A program made the translations under genes and the position numbers. Positions 47,248-56,395 of a stretch of 62,215 nt of DNA are shown one piece after another (position 1 is the stretch's first letter; the number at the start of each line of letters is the position of its first letter). A model generated the notes under the pieces. It made no database searches, had not been told where the DNA came from, and worked only from the letters and a program-made list of their open reading frames with translations. The stretch lies in contig JAHFCU010000011.1 in assembly GCA_023249305.1 (NCBI GenBank), positions 1-62,215 on the forward strand, in the 5' to 3' direction. The stretch is from Gemmatimonadota bacterium (GTDB lineage: Bacteria; Gemmatimonadota; Gemmatimonadetes; Gemmatimonadales; Gemmatimonadaceae).

Positions 47248-50142
47248 GCTCGTCGTCTCGCCTCGCAGATGGTCCTTGCCGCGTTCGCCGCGGCGTCGTG
47301 TGGCCGCCTTTATCACGCGGCCTCGGTCTCCCCAGATGTAACCCGCACGACCGCGCCAAAGTTCACGCCGTCACTCACCGCGCCAATGAACGATGCGGCG
47401 CGGACATGGATCGAGCAAACCCTCGCCCGCCTGACTTTACGTGAGAAGGTCGGGCAGATGACCTCGGCGTGGGTGCTCGGCGACTACACGAGCACCTCCG
47501 ACCCGAGCTTCGTCGAGGTGCGTGACTGGGTGGTGAAGGACGGCGTCGGCGGCATCACGATGTCGCTGGGCACGCCAATCGAAGTGGCGGCCAAGGTGAA
47601 CGACCTGCAGCACCTGGCCCGCATTCCGATGCTCGTGCACTCCGACCTCGAACCCAATCTCGGCCGGCTCGAGGGCGGCATCTTCGCGCCCTACGCCTAC
47701 GGCGCGGGCTCGGCGACGGTCATCCCGGCGAACATGGCCATCGGCGCGACGGGTGACACGTCGCTCGCCCGCCGCGCGGGCGAGATCACCGGCCGCGAAG
47801 CGATGGCGATAGGTATCAACACGGTCTTCGCCCCGACGGTGGACGTGAACAACAACCCCGCCAATCCCGTCATTAACACGCGCTCATTCGGCGAAGACCC
47901 CGCGCAGGTGGCGGCGATGTCAGCCGCGTTCGTGAGCGGTGTGCAGTCGGCGGGGGCGGCCGCGACGGCCAAGCACTTTCCGGGGCACGGCGACACCGAC
48001 ACGGATTCGCACCTCGCACTGCCGGTCGTGAAGAGCACGCGCGCACGGCTCGATCAGGTGGAGCTGAAGCCCTTCCGCGCGGCCATCGCCGCCGGCGTGC
48101 TGAACGTGATGTCGGCGCACATCGCCCTCCCGGCGATCGGCAGGGACAGCACGCCGGCGACGCTGCGCAAGGACGTCTTCACTGGACTGCTGCGCGACAC
48201 CCTTGGGTTCAAGGGCGTCGCCTACACCGATGCGCTCTCGATGGAAGGCATCGGCGGCGGCTACACCGTGGAGAGGAGTGCGGTGCTGGCCGTGCAGGCC
48301 GGGGCCGACGTCCTGCTGAAGCCCACCGACGTTCGCCGAGCGATCGACGCGGTGGTGGCCGCGGTCGAGCGCGGCGACATCCCCATGGCGCGCATTGACG
48401 CCTCAGTGCGCCGCCTGCTGGAGATGAAGCTGCGCGTCGGCGTCATCCAGCGGCCGTTCGTGTCGCTGGAGGCCCTGCGCGACACGGTCGGCGCCAGCGC
48501 ACACCGCAAACTCGCCGCGGAGATCGCTGAGAAGGCGATCACGCTCGTGCGCGACCGGGACAATCTCGTGCCGATCACGCGCGGTGCGCCCACGCTCGTG
48601 CTCACGTACGCTCCCGAGCAGGACATCACCGCCGGCCGGGCGTTCACGGCAGCGGTGCGCGCGGCGCTCGGCGCCGGAACGCGGGCCCAGCGCATTGGCG
48701 CGCGCACGCCGCGCAGCGAACTCGATTCGCTGGGACGCGGCGTGCAGCGCGTGGTGTTCAGCACGCACGGCCGCACGATCGAGGGCGAGGGCCGGCTGGC
48801 CGTAGCGCCGCAGGTCGCGCAGTGGCTCGACTCGGTGGCCACGGCGCTCCCCGTCGTGCTCGTCGCACACGGCAACCCGTACGTCATCCGCCAGTTCCGC
48901 CGCATTGGCACATACGCGATGGCCTACGGCACCGGCGCTGTCGTGGAGAACGCCGCCGCGCTCGCCCTCACCGGCCAGCGCGCGATCAGCGGCCACTCCC
49001 CGATTTCCCTGCCCGGCTTCTACGCGCGCGGCGATGGCATGCCGCGCGTCCTCCCGTTCCCGAGCGAAGCGCTCCCGACCGCCATGAAGGATTCGCTGCA
49101 GCATCTCCTCGACCGCGCGGTGCGCGACTCGGCGTTCCCGGGCGCGGTGGCCGTCATCGGACGCCGCGACCGCGTGCTTGCTACCGTAAGCGCCGGCCAC
49201 ATCGACTGGAAGGAATCTCCCGCGCCGGACGAGCGGACGTTGTGGGACATGGCCTCGCTCACCAAGGTGACTGCCACGACGTCGTCCATCATGCAACTCG
49301 TGGGTGCGCTGAAGGTGGACATCAACGCCCCGGTGCAGACGTACCTCCCCGATTGGCAGGGGCCAAACAAGGACAAGGTGCTCATCCGGCACCTGCTCAC
49401 GCATTCGTCGGGACTGCCGGCGTGGCGCCCGTTATACAAGGAGGCGACCAACGCAGAGCAGGCGCTGCAGCTCGTCTTCCAGACGCCGCTCGACACGATG
49501 CCTGGTGCGCGCATGGTGTACAGCGACCTCAACTTCATTCTGCTCGCACAGGTCGTGCAGCGCGTGTCGGGCCAGCGCATTGACGCGTACGCCAAGGAGC
49601 ACGTGTTCGGCCCGCTGAAGATGGAGGACACGCAGTTCCGCCCTGACGTATCGCTGCTCCCGCGCATCGCGCCCACGGAAGTTGATCCGTGGCGCCAGCG
49701 GCAGATCCGCGGCGAGGTACATGACGAGAACGCCTTCATCCTCGGCGGCGTCGCGGGCCACGCCGGCCTCTTCTCGACGGCGCACGACGTCACGCGGCTG
49801 TGCCAAGCGTACCTGAACGGCGGTACGCTCGACGGCGCGCGCGTCTGGAGCCCCGAGATCATTAAGCTCTTCACGACGGTGCAGGACTCGACATTCTCGA
49901 ACCGTGCCCTTGGCTGGGAGACGCCCAACGGCATGAACTCCGCGGGGCGCATGATGAAGCGGCCCGCCTTCGGACACACGGGCTTCACTGGCACGAGCAT
50001 TTGGGTTGACCCCGCGCACGACCTCTTCGTGGTCTTGCTGACGAATCGGGTGAACCCAACGCGGCAGAACAACAAGATCGGCGGGGTGCGGCAGGCCGTG
50101 GCCGACATGGCGGAGGCACTCGCCGCGGCGGCGCGCCTCTGA
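47242..50142 (+). CDS. nagZ: GH3 beta-N-acetylglucosaminidase (NagZ-like) fused to a serine hydrolase (beta-lactamase-like) domain
   Basis: 966 aa exported fusion. Signal MHARRLASQMVLAAFAAASC, possibly a lipoprotein (Cys20). GH3 domain about 50-390: KHFPGHGDT (His245) and DSHLAL supply the NagZ acid/base dyad, and Asp330 in YTDALSMEG is the nucleophile. A GH3 C-terminal domain runs to about 610. The serine hydrolase domain (about 620-960) has Ser672-x-x-Lys675 in ASLTK, YSDLN and HTG at 912-914, as in penicillin-binding-like esterases. Such fusions are known in Bacteroidetes. ATG at 47242 is head to head with the NamZ-like gene. Confidence 0.92.
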   Translation: MHARRLASQMVLAAFAAASCGRLYHAASVSPDVTRTTAPKFTPSLTAPMNDAARTWIEQTLARLTLREKVGQMTSAWVLGDYTSTSDPSFVEVRDWVVKDGVGGITMSLGTPIEVAAKVNDLQHLARIPMLVHSDLEPNLGRLEGGIFAPYAYGAGSATVIPANMAIGATGDTSLARRAGEITGREAMAIGINTVFAPTVDVNNNPANPVINTRSFGEDPAQVAAMSAAFVSGVQSAGAAATAKHFPGHGDTDTDSHLALPVVKSTRARLDQVELKPFRAAIAAGVLNVMSAHIALPAIGRDSTPATLRKDVFTGLLRDTLGFKGVAYTDALSMEGIGGGYTVERSAVLAVQAGADVLLKPTDVRRAIDAVVAAVERGDIPMARIDASVRRLLEMKLRVGVIQRPFVSLEALRDTVGASAHRKLAAEIAEKAITLVRDRDNLVPITRGAPTLVLTYAPEQDITAGRAFTAAVRAALGAGTRAQRIGARTPRSELDSLGRGVQRVVFSTHGRTIEGEGRLAVAPQVAQWLDSVATALPVVLVAHGNPYVIRQFRRIGTYAMAYGTGAVVENAAALALTGQRAISGHSPISLPGFYARGDGMPRVLPFPSEALPTAMKDSLQHLLDRAVRDSAFPGAVAVIGRRDRVLATVSAGHIDWKESPAPDERTLWDMASLTKVTATTSSIMQLVGALKVDINAPVQTYLPDWQGPNKDKVLIRHLLTHSSGLPAWRPLYKEATNAEQALQLVFQTPLDTMPGARMVYSDLNFILLAQVVQRVSGQRIDAYAKEHVFGPLKMEDTQFRPDVSLLPRIAPTEVDPWRQRQIRGEVHDENAFILGGVAGHAGLFSTAHDVTRLCQAYLNGGTLDGARVWSPEIIKLFTTVQDSTFSNRALGWETPNGMNSAGRMMKRPAFGHTGFTGTSIWVDPAHDLFVVLLTNRVNPTRQNNKIGGVRQAVADMAEALAAAARL

Positions 50143-50168
50143 GCGACTCCGCTACGGTACGTTCGGCG

Positions 50169-51305
50169 GTGATCGGCGCCGCGGGAGCGCCGCGCCAACA
50201 CCTGCGCGCGCTGACGGGCATCCGTTTCCTCGCGGCTCTCTGGGTGCTGGCCTTTCACGCGATGCCGCGCATGGCGTTGCCGACGCCAGTGCGCCAGTTC
50301 GTGGAAGCCGGATATCTCGGGGTCAGTCTGTTCTTCGTGCTCTCGGGGTTCGTTCTGACTCACGTCTACGAGGCACAGGTCGCGGCGCCGCCCTTTCGCA
50401 CCTGGACGTTCCTGCGCGCCCGATTTGCCCGCGTCTACCCGGGGTACAGCGCCGCCCTCATCCTGGCGATCCCCCTGTTCGTTCATGACACCACGCTCGC
50501 GGGCGCTCCGCGCGGAGCAACGCTCGCCGGCGTCTGCTCGGCAACGCTCACGATGACGCAGGCGTGGATCCCGGGATGGGGATGCTCGTGGAACTGCCCT
50601 GGATGGTCGCTCTCCGTGGAGGCGTTCTTCTACCTCTCGTTCCCCGTGCTTGCACCATGGGTGCTTCGCCAGACCGACCGAGCGCTCGCCGTCGTCGCCA
50701 CAGGTGCCGTGGTGACACTCGCACTGTTCGGCGCGTTGATGGCCGAGGATACGCCGGCGGTGCTGAAGCCCGCGGCCGACTTCTTCCAGCACCTTCCGCT
50801 GAACTCGTGGACGCCGATTCTCCGTCTGCCGGAGTTCGTGATCGGTATTTGCTCCGCCCGGCTGCTGCGACATCGCGATGGCCGATCGCGTCTCTGCTCT
50901 TGGTGGGGGCCGGGCGCCGTGGCCCTCATCGTCCTCGTCGTCCTAGAGACTGCCGCATGGCAGGGCGGCCTGGCGCGTACCGCGGCCCTCGTGGTTCCGA
51001 GTGCGCTGCTCATCGCGGCTCTTGCGGACCCAACGCGCGAGACGTGGCTTGGATCTCCCCTCTTCGTCCGACTCGGCAACGCCTCCTACTCGCTCTACTT
51101 GATTCACGCGTTCGGATTCGCCTACTACCTGGCGATTGTGAACCGCGTGGTGGATCGCTCGTGGGCTCAGGGATGGCAGTCGTTCTCGATCTACCTCGTG
51201 CTCGTGGTCGGTTCGTCACTCATCATGCACGACCGCTTCGAGGTGCCTGCGCGGCGCTTGCTTCGCGGCCAAACAGGCACCCTCGACGGATCCCCATCCT
51301 GGTAG
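50169..51305 (+). CDS. Acyltransferase 3 family membrane protein (OafA/YrhL-like)
   Basis: 378 aa, about ten transmembrane helices. LRALTGIRFLAALWVLAFHA with the catalytic His, LGVSLFFVLSGFVLTHVY and the RFARVYPGY motif define the family; GWSLSVEAFFYLSFPVL and NASYSLYLIHAFGF confirm it. It O-acylates extracytoplasmic sugars or lipids, with the substrate unknown. The GTG start is at 50169, 26 nt after nagZ. Position next to peptidoglycan-sugar genes makes muropeptide or polysaccharide acylation a reasonable guess. Confidence 0.9.
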   Translation: MIGAAGAPRQHLRALTGIRFLAALWVLAFHAMPRMALPTPVRQFVEAGYLGVSLFFVLSGFVLTHVYEAQVAAPPFRTWTFLRARFARVYPGYSAALILAIPLFVHDTTLAGAPRGATLAGVCSATLTMTQAWIPGWGCSWNCPGWSLSVEAFFYLSFPVLAPWVLRQTDRALAVVATGAVVTLALFGALMAEDTPAVLKPAADFFQHLPLNSWTPILRLPEFVIGICSARLLRHRDGRSRLCSWWGPGAVALIVLVVLETAAWQGGLARTAALVVPSALLIAALADPTRETWLGSPLFVRLGNASYSLYLIHAFGFAYYLAIVNRVVDRSWAQGWQSFSIYLVLVVGSSLIMHDRFEVPARRLLRGQTGTLDGSPSW

Positions 51306-51325
51306 GCTGAGCCGCGCAGCAGCCG

Positions 51326-51354
51326 TTGAACCCCTCTGCGGACCACGATACATT
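51326..51354 (+). promoter_or_regulatory. Sigma70-type promoter of the Fe-S carrier gene
   Basis: TTGAAC (51326-51331), a 17-nt spacer, TACATT (51349-51354). The predicted transcript begins near 51361 and carries a GGCGGA-TG-TCCGCC hairpin (51370-51383) before the AGGAG ribosome site. Strong match to both boxes. Confidence 0.65.
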
Positions 51355-51402
51355 TAGGGACGATGTGTGGCGGATGTCCGCCCCCCAACTCAGGAGTATC
51401 GC

Positions 51403-51759
51403 ATGAGCACGACGAACGCTCCAGAAATCGCCCTGACGATTTCCGCGAACGCCACCGCCGAAGTAAAGAAGTTCATGGCGGCCGAAGGCGTGTCGCCCGA
51501 AGTCGGCGGTCTGCGCGTCAGCGTACAGCCCGGCGGCTGCTCGGGGTTCAAGTACAGCCTGTTGATCGAAGATCAGGCGGCCGAGGACGACACCGTCCTC
51601 GCGCAGGAGGGCTACCGCGTCTTCGTGGATCCATTCTCGATGCAGTATCTCAACGGCGTCGCCATCGACTACGTGACGTCCATGCAGGGATCAGGATTCA
51701 CATTCAAGAACCCCAACGCGACCGGCGGTTGCGGTTGCGGCAGTTCGTTCTCCGCATAA
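51403..51759 (+). CDS. erpA: A-type Fe-S cluster carrier (IscA/ErpA/HesB family)
   Basis: 118 aa. Cluster ligands Cys46 (PGGCSGFKYSLL) and Cys110-x-Cys112 (GGCGCGSSFSA) match the A-type carrier pattern, with SMQYLNGVAIDYVTSMQGSG between. It accepts and delivers Fe-S clusters. IscA or ErpA cannot be separated by sequence alone. ATG at 51403 has AGGAG seven bases upstream; an in-frame GTG at 51367 lies inside the predicted leader. No isc or suf operon adjoins. Confidence 0.93.
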   Translation: MSTTNAPEIALTISANATAEVKKFMAAEGVSPEVGGLRVSVQPGGCSGFKYSLLIEDQAAEDDTVLAQEGYRVFVDPFSMQYLNGVAIDYVTSMQGSGFTFKNPNATGGCGCGSSFSA

Positions 51760-51775
51760 CTACGAGTTCTTCGCG

Positions 51776-53755
51776 ATGACGTCTGGCCCACGCCACGACG
51801 CCGCAGATGCCCGGAAGGCCCGCGACACCGCTCCCGCGGTGCCCCGCGGGCCTTCGAGCGTGTCCGGCGCCCTCACTGCGCTCGAGCGCATTCCCACGGT
51901 CGTCCTCGACAACCACCGCGACATCGCGGTGCAGGTGGCCAAACGCGTCGCCGACGCGATCCGCGAGCGCAACGCCGAGGGACGCGATGCGGTCCTTGGC
52001 CTGGCGACCGGTTCGACGCCCATCGGCGTGTATCGCGAACTGATCCGCATGCACCGCAAGGAAGGCCTCAGTTTCAAACGGGTCGTCTCGTTCAACCTCG
52101 ACGAGTACTACCCGATGGCGCCGGACACTATCCACGCGTACCACCGCTTCATGTGGGAGAACCTGTTCTCGCAGGTGGACATTGACCGGGCCAACGTGCA
52201 CGTCCCCGACGGAACGGTGCCGCGCGCAAAGCTCAAGGCGTGGTGCGCCGGCTACGAGCAGGCGATCCGCCGCGCGGGCGGCATCGACATCCAGATCCTC
52301 GGCATCGGCAAGACCGGGCACATCGGCTTCAACGAGCCGGGCTCCGGTGAGCAGAGCCGGACGCGTGCGGTTCACCTCGACACGGTGACGCGGCGCGACG
52401 CGGCCGCCGATTTCTTCGGCGAGGAGTTCGTGCCGCGCGAGGCCGTGACGATGGGCATCGCGACGATTCTCGAGGCGCGCGAGATCATCATCATCGCCAC
52501 CGGCGAGCACAAGGCGCGCGTGGTGCAGCGCGCCGTCGAGGGGCCCGTGGATATCGAGGTGGCGGCGACGTTTCTGCAGCGCCATCCGGCGACGACGTTC
52601 TACGTGGATGCCGCCGCCGCGGGCGAACTGACGCACGTCGCCACGCCGTGGCTTCTCGACGAGGTCGAGTGGACCGGCAAACGGACGCTCGAGGCGGTCA
52701 CCTGGCTGTCGCGAAAGGTGAACAAGGCGATGCTCAAGCTCACGCAGCAGGACTACGCCGAGCACAAGCTGTCATCGCTCGTGGCGCGACATGGCAGCCC
52801 GGGCGAGGTGAACGGCCTCGTATTCAACCAGCTGGGCGCGAAGATCCGCGGCAAAAGCAAGCTGCCGCACGGCAAGCGCATCGTGTGCTTCTCGCCACAC
52901 CCCGACGACGATGTGATCTCGATGGGCGGCATTCTGCGCAAGCTCACGGAGAACGGCAACGACATCACCGTGGCATACATGACGAGCGGCAACATCGCCG
53001 TCTTTGACCATGACGTGCGGCGCCACGTGGACTTCCTGCTACGCATGCAGCGCGACCACGGCATCGGTGGCGCCGAGGTGCCGGCCGTCGCCGAAAAGGT
53101 GCGCGCATTTCTCGCGGCGAAGAGGCCGGGTGATGTGGACATCCCCGAGGTGGCGGACGTCAAGCGCCTCATCCGCGAGGCGGAGGCCGTCAGCGGCCTC
53201 GAGACCGTCGGACTGCCGGCGAAGGCCGGCCGATTCCTGAACCTGCCGTTCTACCAGACGGGCAAGGTCAAGAAGGATCCCATCGGCCCGGGCGATGTGA
53301 AGATCGTGCGCAAGCTGCTCGCCGAGACAAAGCCCGACTACATCTTCGTCGCCGGCGACCTCTCCGATCCGCACGGCACGCACCGGATGTGCAAGGAGGC
53401 GATTGACGCCGCGTTGGACGAGCTGTGGCCGGACCGTCCGCGCGGCCCGCAGGCGCACCGCGCTGCCGATGCGAAGGCGCCGCACGCGCCCGAAGTATGG
53501 CTCTATCGTGGCGCGTGGCAGGAGTGGCCGGTCACACAAGCCACATGGCTGGTGCCGATGTCGCAGGAAGAGCTGCGCCTCAAGATCCAAGCGATCTTCA
53601 AGCACCAGAGTCAGAAGGATTCGATGCCCTTCCCCGGCCAAGACGACCGCGAGTTCTGGCAGCGCGTGGAGCAGCGTAACAAGGACACCGCAGGCATTCT
53701 CGACCAGCTCGGCCTCGCCGAGTACTTCGCCATGGAGGCGTATGTCGTCGACTAG
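51776..53755 (+). CDS. nagB: Glucosamine-6-phosphate deaminase fused to a PIG-L/LmbE deacetylase-like domain
   Basis: 659 aa. The N-terminal NagB domain (about 35-300): GLATGSTPIGVYREL, VVSFNLDEYYPM, GIGKTGHIGFNEPGS with catalytic His and Glu. The C-terminal LmbE domain (about 365-600): SPHPDDDVISMGG (His375, Asp377-379) and DPHGTHRMCKEA (His533/His536) are the zinc ligands of PIG-L deacetylases. NagB turns glucosamine-6-P into fructose-6-P and ammonia. The LmbE half may deacetylate GlcNAc-6-P or a related amide; that is inference. The same fusion occurs in Bacteroidetes. ATG at 51776 is 16 nt after the Fe-S carrier. Confidence 0.93.
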   Translation: MTSGPRHDAADARKARDTAPAVPRGPSSVSGALTALERIPTVVLDNHRDIAVQVAKRVADAIRERNAEGRDAVLGLATGSTPIGVYRELIRMHRKEGLSFKRVVSFNLDEYYPMAPDTIHAYHRFMWENLFSQVDIDRANVHVPDGTVPRAKLKAWCAGYEQAIRRAGGIDIQILGIGKTGHIGFNEPGSGEQSRTRAVHLDTVTRRDAAADFFGEEFVPREAVTMGIATILEAREIIIIATGEHKARVVQRAVEGPVDIEVAATFLQRHPATTFYVDAAAAGELTHVATPWLLDEVEWTGKRTLEAVTWLSRKVNKAMLKLTQQDYAEHKLSSLVARHGSPGEVNGLVFNQLGAKIRGKSKLPHGKRIVCFSPHPDDDVISMGGILRKLTENGNDITVAYMTSGNIAVFDHDVRRHVDFLLRMQRDHGIGGAEVPAVAEKVRAFLAAKRPGDVDIPEVADVKRLIREAEAVSGLETVGLPAKAGRFLNLPFYQTGKVKKDPIGPGDVKIVRKLLAETKPDYIFVAGDLSDPHGTHRMCKEAIDAALDELWPDRPRGPQAHRAADAKAPHAPEVWLYRGAWQEWPVTQATWLVPMSQEELRLKIQAIFKHQSQKDSMPFPGQDDREFWQRVEQRNKDTAGILDQLGLAEYFAMEAYVVD

Positions 53756-53776
53756 CCACTGGACGCCAGGCACCTC

Positions 53777-55285
53777 GTGACGACGAGCCGATTCGGCATC
53801 ATCGATTTCCTCGTCCTCGTCGTGTATCTCGCCGGCACGACCGCGCTGGGAATCTGGCTGGGCCGAAACCAGAAGAACTCTACGGACTACTTCGTTGCGG
53901 GGCGCAACATTCCGTGGTGGGCAGTGATGTTCTCGATCGTCGCGGCCGAGACGAGCGCGCTGACGTTCATCTCGGTGCCGGGGCTCGCAGTCATCGGTGA
54001 CTTCGGCTTTCTGCAGGTCTGCATGGGGTATGTCGTCGGGCGGGTGGTGGTGGCCACGGTGCTGCTGCCGCGCTACTTCGAGGGCGAGCTCGTGACGGCG
54101 TACGCGCTGCTCGAGACGCGGTTCGGGCCGCACGCGCGCCGGTTCACGTCCATCGTCTTCATGGCCACGCGCGGCATGGCCGATTCGGTGCGCGTCTTCG
54201 CTTCGGCCATTCCGATTGCGATCGTGATTGGCCCCGCGCTGCCGCGTCAGTGGGTGATGCCGGCGGCCATCGTGGTGCTCGGAGTGCTGACGATCATCTA
54301 CACGTATCGCGGCGGCATGCGCGCCGTCGTCTGGACCGAGTTGCTGCAGGCCGGCGTGTACGCCACCGGCGGCCTTGCCGCGGCGTACATCGTGGGTACG
54401 GCGGTGGACGGCGGCTGGTCGGCCATTCTCGCGTCGGCAGGCAGCGAGCACAAGATGCGCGTGTTCGATTTCTACACCGGCTTCGACCGGCCGCACACCG
54501 CGTTCGCCGGCATTATCGGCGGCGCGGTATTGACGATGGCGTCGCACGGCGCCGACCAGACAATCGTCCAGCGCATGCTGTCGGCCCGTTCGCTGCGCGA
54601 CGCGCAGAAAGCAATCATCGGCAGCGGCATCGCGGTGCTCTGCCTCATGACGCTCTTCCTCACGGTCGGGGTCGGCCTGTGGAAGTACTATCCCGGGACG
54701 ACGGCGGCGCCGGACACCATCTTCCCGACGTTCATCTTCGAGCGGATGCCGCACGGATTTATCGGCCTGCTGGTCGCCTCGATTGTCGCCGCGACGATGA
54801 GCACGCACTCCGGCGCCATCAACTCGCTCGCCGCCACGACGACGCACGACATCTACGTGCCGCTCAGCAAGCACGCCCCGGACGACGCGGCGACGTTCAA
54901 GGCCGGGCGATGGTTCGCGCTCGCCTGGGGTTGCGTGCTGACGTTCGGCGCCCTGCTCTTCCCCGAGGGCAAGACGCCGGTCGTTGTCATCGCGCTCTCC
55001 ATCGCGTCATTCACGCAGGGCGCGCTGCTCGGCGGCTTCGTCCTTGGCATCTTCGTGAAGCGCGCACGACAGCGCGACGCGATCGTGGGCATGGCCGTGG
55101 GCATCGCGGTGATGGCGTTCGTTGTCTTCGCCAAGCCGCTGTCGGCGGCATATCCATCGCTCGCCGCCGCGCTTGGACCGTTCGCGAATGTCGCGTGGCC
55201 GTGGTACGTGCTGATCGGCACGACGATCACGGTCACCGCCGGTACCATCAGCTCGTTTGTTGGCAGGGCCCGCGCCGCGGCGTGA
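53777..55285 (+). CDS. Sodium:solute symporter (SSS family), probably for an amino sugar
   Basis: 502 aa with about 13 helices. STDYFVAGRNIPWWAVMFSI, ETSALTFISVPGLA, TYRGGMRAVVWTELLQ, ASHGADQTIVQRMLSARS and ASIVAATMSTHSGAINSLA are typical of SSS transporters. Located between the NagB-LmbE fusion and an amino-sugar kinase, it likely imports GlcNAc, MurNAc or a muropeptide sugar; relatives include the MurNAc transporter MurT of Tannerella. The GTG start is 21 nt after nagB. Confidence 0.9.
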   Translation: MTTSRFGIIDFLVLVVYLAGTTALGIWLGRNQKNSTDYFVAGRNIPWWAVMFSIVAAETSALTFISVPGLAVIGDFGFLQVCMGYVVGRVVVATVLLPRYFEGELVTAYALLETRFGPHARRFTSIVFMATRGMADSVRVFASAIPIAIVIGPALPRQWVMPAAIVVLGVLTIIYTYRGGMRAVVWTELLQAGVYATGGLAAAYIVGTAVDGGWSAILASAGSEHKMRVFDFYTGFDRPHTAFAGIIGGAVLTMASHGADQTIVQRMLSARSLRDAQKAIIGSGIAVLCLMTLFLTVGVGLWKYYPGTTAAPDTIFPTFIFERMPHGFIGLLVASIVAATMSTHSGAINSLAATTTHDIYVPLSKHAPDDAATFKAGRWFALAWGCVLTFGALLFPEGKTPVVVIALSIASFTQGALLGGFVLGIFVKRARQRDAIVGMAVGIAVMAFVVFAKPLSAAYPSLAAALGPFANVAWPWYVLIGTTITVTAGTISSFVGRARAAA

Positions 55286-55340
55286 CGCCGCGTGCAGCCC
55301 CCTTGAACGCGCCGCGTCACGCGGCCATTCTCCGGACCTC

Positions 55341-56270
55341 ATGAGCTTCCTCATCGTTGGCGTGGACGGCGGCGGCACGAAGACCAGGGTTATCGTCGCT
55401 GATGAACGCGGGCACGAACTCGCGAGCGCGACGGGCGGCGGCAGCGCGGCGCGCCCGGGGCAGACGACGCAGGCCGCCGAGGTCATCGCGCAGACGGTGA
55501 CCGAAGCGCTCGCCGCTTGCGACCGTTCGGGCGAGGTGCCGCGCGTGCTCTGCGCGGGTCTCGCCGGCGCGGGCCGCGAGCCCGAGCGGCAGGCGGTTCG
55601 AGAGGCGCTGGTGCGCCTCGAGGTGGCTGATCTCGTGCTCGTCGAACCGGATGCGATCATCGCGCTCGATGACGCTTTCGGCGACGGCCCCGGCATCCTG
55701 CTCGTGAGCGGGACCGGCTCGTCGTGCTTCGGCCGTTCACCGACCGGCACGTTCGGGCGCTGCGGCGGCTGGGGCCCGAACATCGGCGACGAAGGGAGCG
55801 GCGGCTGGATCGGCCGCCGCGCGCTGAGCATCGCGGCGGCGGCCGCCGACGGACGCGAACCGGAGACGACCTTGTTGCCTGCGGTGCTGACCGCGCTCGA
55901 GCTCGAGAGCAGCGACGGCCTGATCGCGTGGGCCGCTCATGCGGACCCCGCCGCGCTCGCGCGACTGGCGAATCCGGTCATCACCGTCGCGGCTACAGGC
56001 GACTTGCGTGCCAACTCGCTGCTGGCGATGGCGGCCGAAGAGCTCGTCACGCATGTCCGCGCTCTCGCGCGGCAGTTGTTCACGGACGAGCGCGCATCCA
56101 TTCCTGTGGCGCTAGCCGGCGGCCTCATGGAGCGCGGATCGTTCATCCGCACGAAGGTCGAGCAGCGGCTCAAGAGCGCGGTACCTGGCGCCGTCGTGCG
56201 CACGGAGCCCGTGGTGCCCGCGCGCGGAGCCGTGCGCCTGGCGTTGAAGGCGGCGAAGGCGCGCGGCTGA
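55341..56270 (+). CDS. BadF/BadG-type ATPase domain kinase, N-acetylglucosamine/N-acetylmuramate kinase-like
   Basis: 309 aa ASKHA-fold kinase. FLIVGVDGGGTKTRVIVADE is the phosphate-1 loop, then LCAGLAGAGREPERQAV, VSGTGSSCFG, GGWGPNIGDEGSGGWIG and ALAGGLMERGSF. This family holds human-type NAGK and bacterial MurK. It would phosphorylate imported GlcNAc or MurNAc at C6. The start is ATG at 55341. Symporter and NagB-LmbE immediately upstream support the role. Confidence 0.87.
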   Translation: MSFLIVGVDGGGTKTRVIVADERGHELASATGGGSAARPGQTTQAAEVIAQTVTEALAACDRSGEVPRVLCAGLAGAGREPERQAVREALVRLEVADLVLVEPDAIIALDDAFGDGPGILLVSGTGSSCFGRSPTGTFGRCGGWGPNIGDEGSGGWIGRRALSIAAAAADGREPETTLLPAVLTALELESSDGLIAWAAHADPAALARLANPVITVAATGDLRANSLLAMAAEELVTHVRALARQLFTDERASIPVALAGGLMERGSFIRTKVEQRLKSAVPGAVVRTEPVVPARGAVRLALKAAKARG

Positions 56271-56395
56271 GCCGCCGCCGCGCCGCGCGCGGGTGGCGTG
56301 GCGGGCGATGCGATCCAACGACCGGGGCGGGAGTTTCGTACATTCTCGCATCAGGGTCTGCCGTTCACCGTCTCCCGTATTCCTCCAGAGGCCGT

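Noticed and set aside
49020..50873. 617-codon minus-strand frame opposite nagZ and the acyltransferase
   Set aside because: It spans two real plus-strand genes and has shadow-type composition.
53039..54874. 611-codon minus-strand frame opposite nagB and the symporter
   Set aside because: His/Arg/Asp-rich shadow frame crossing two genes.
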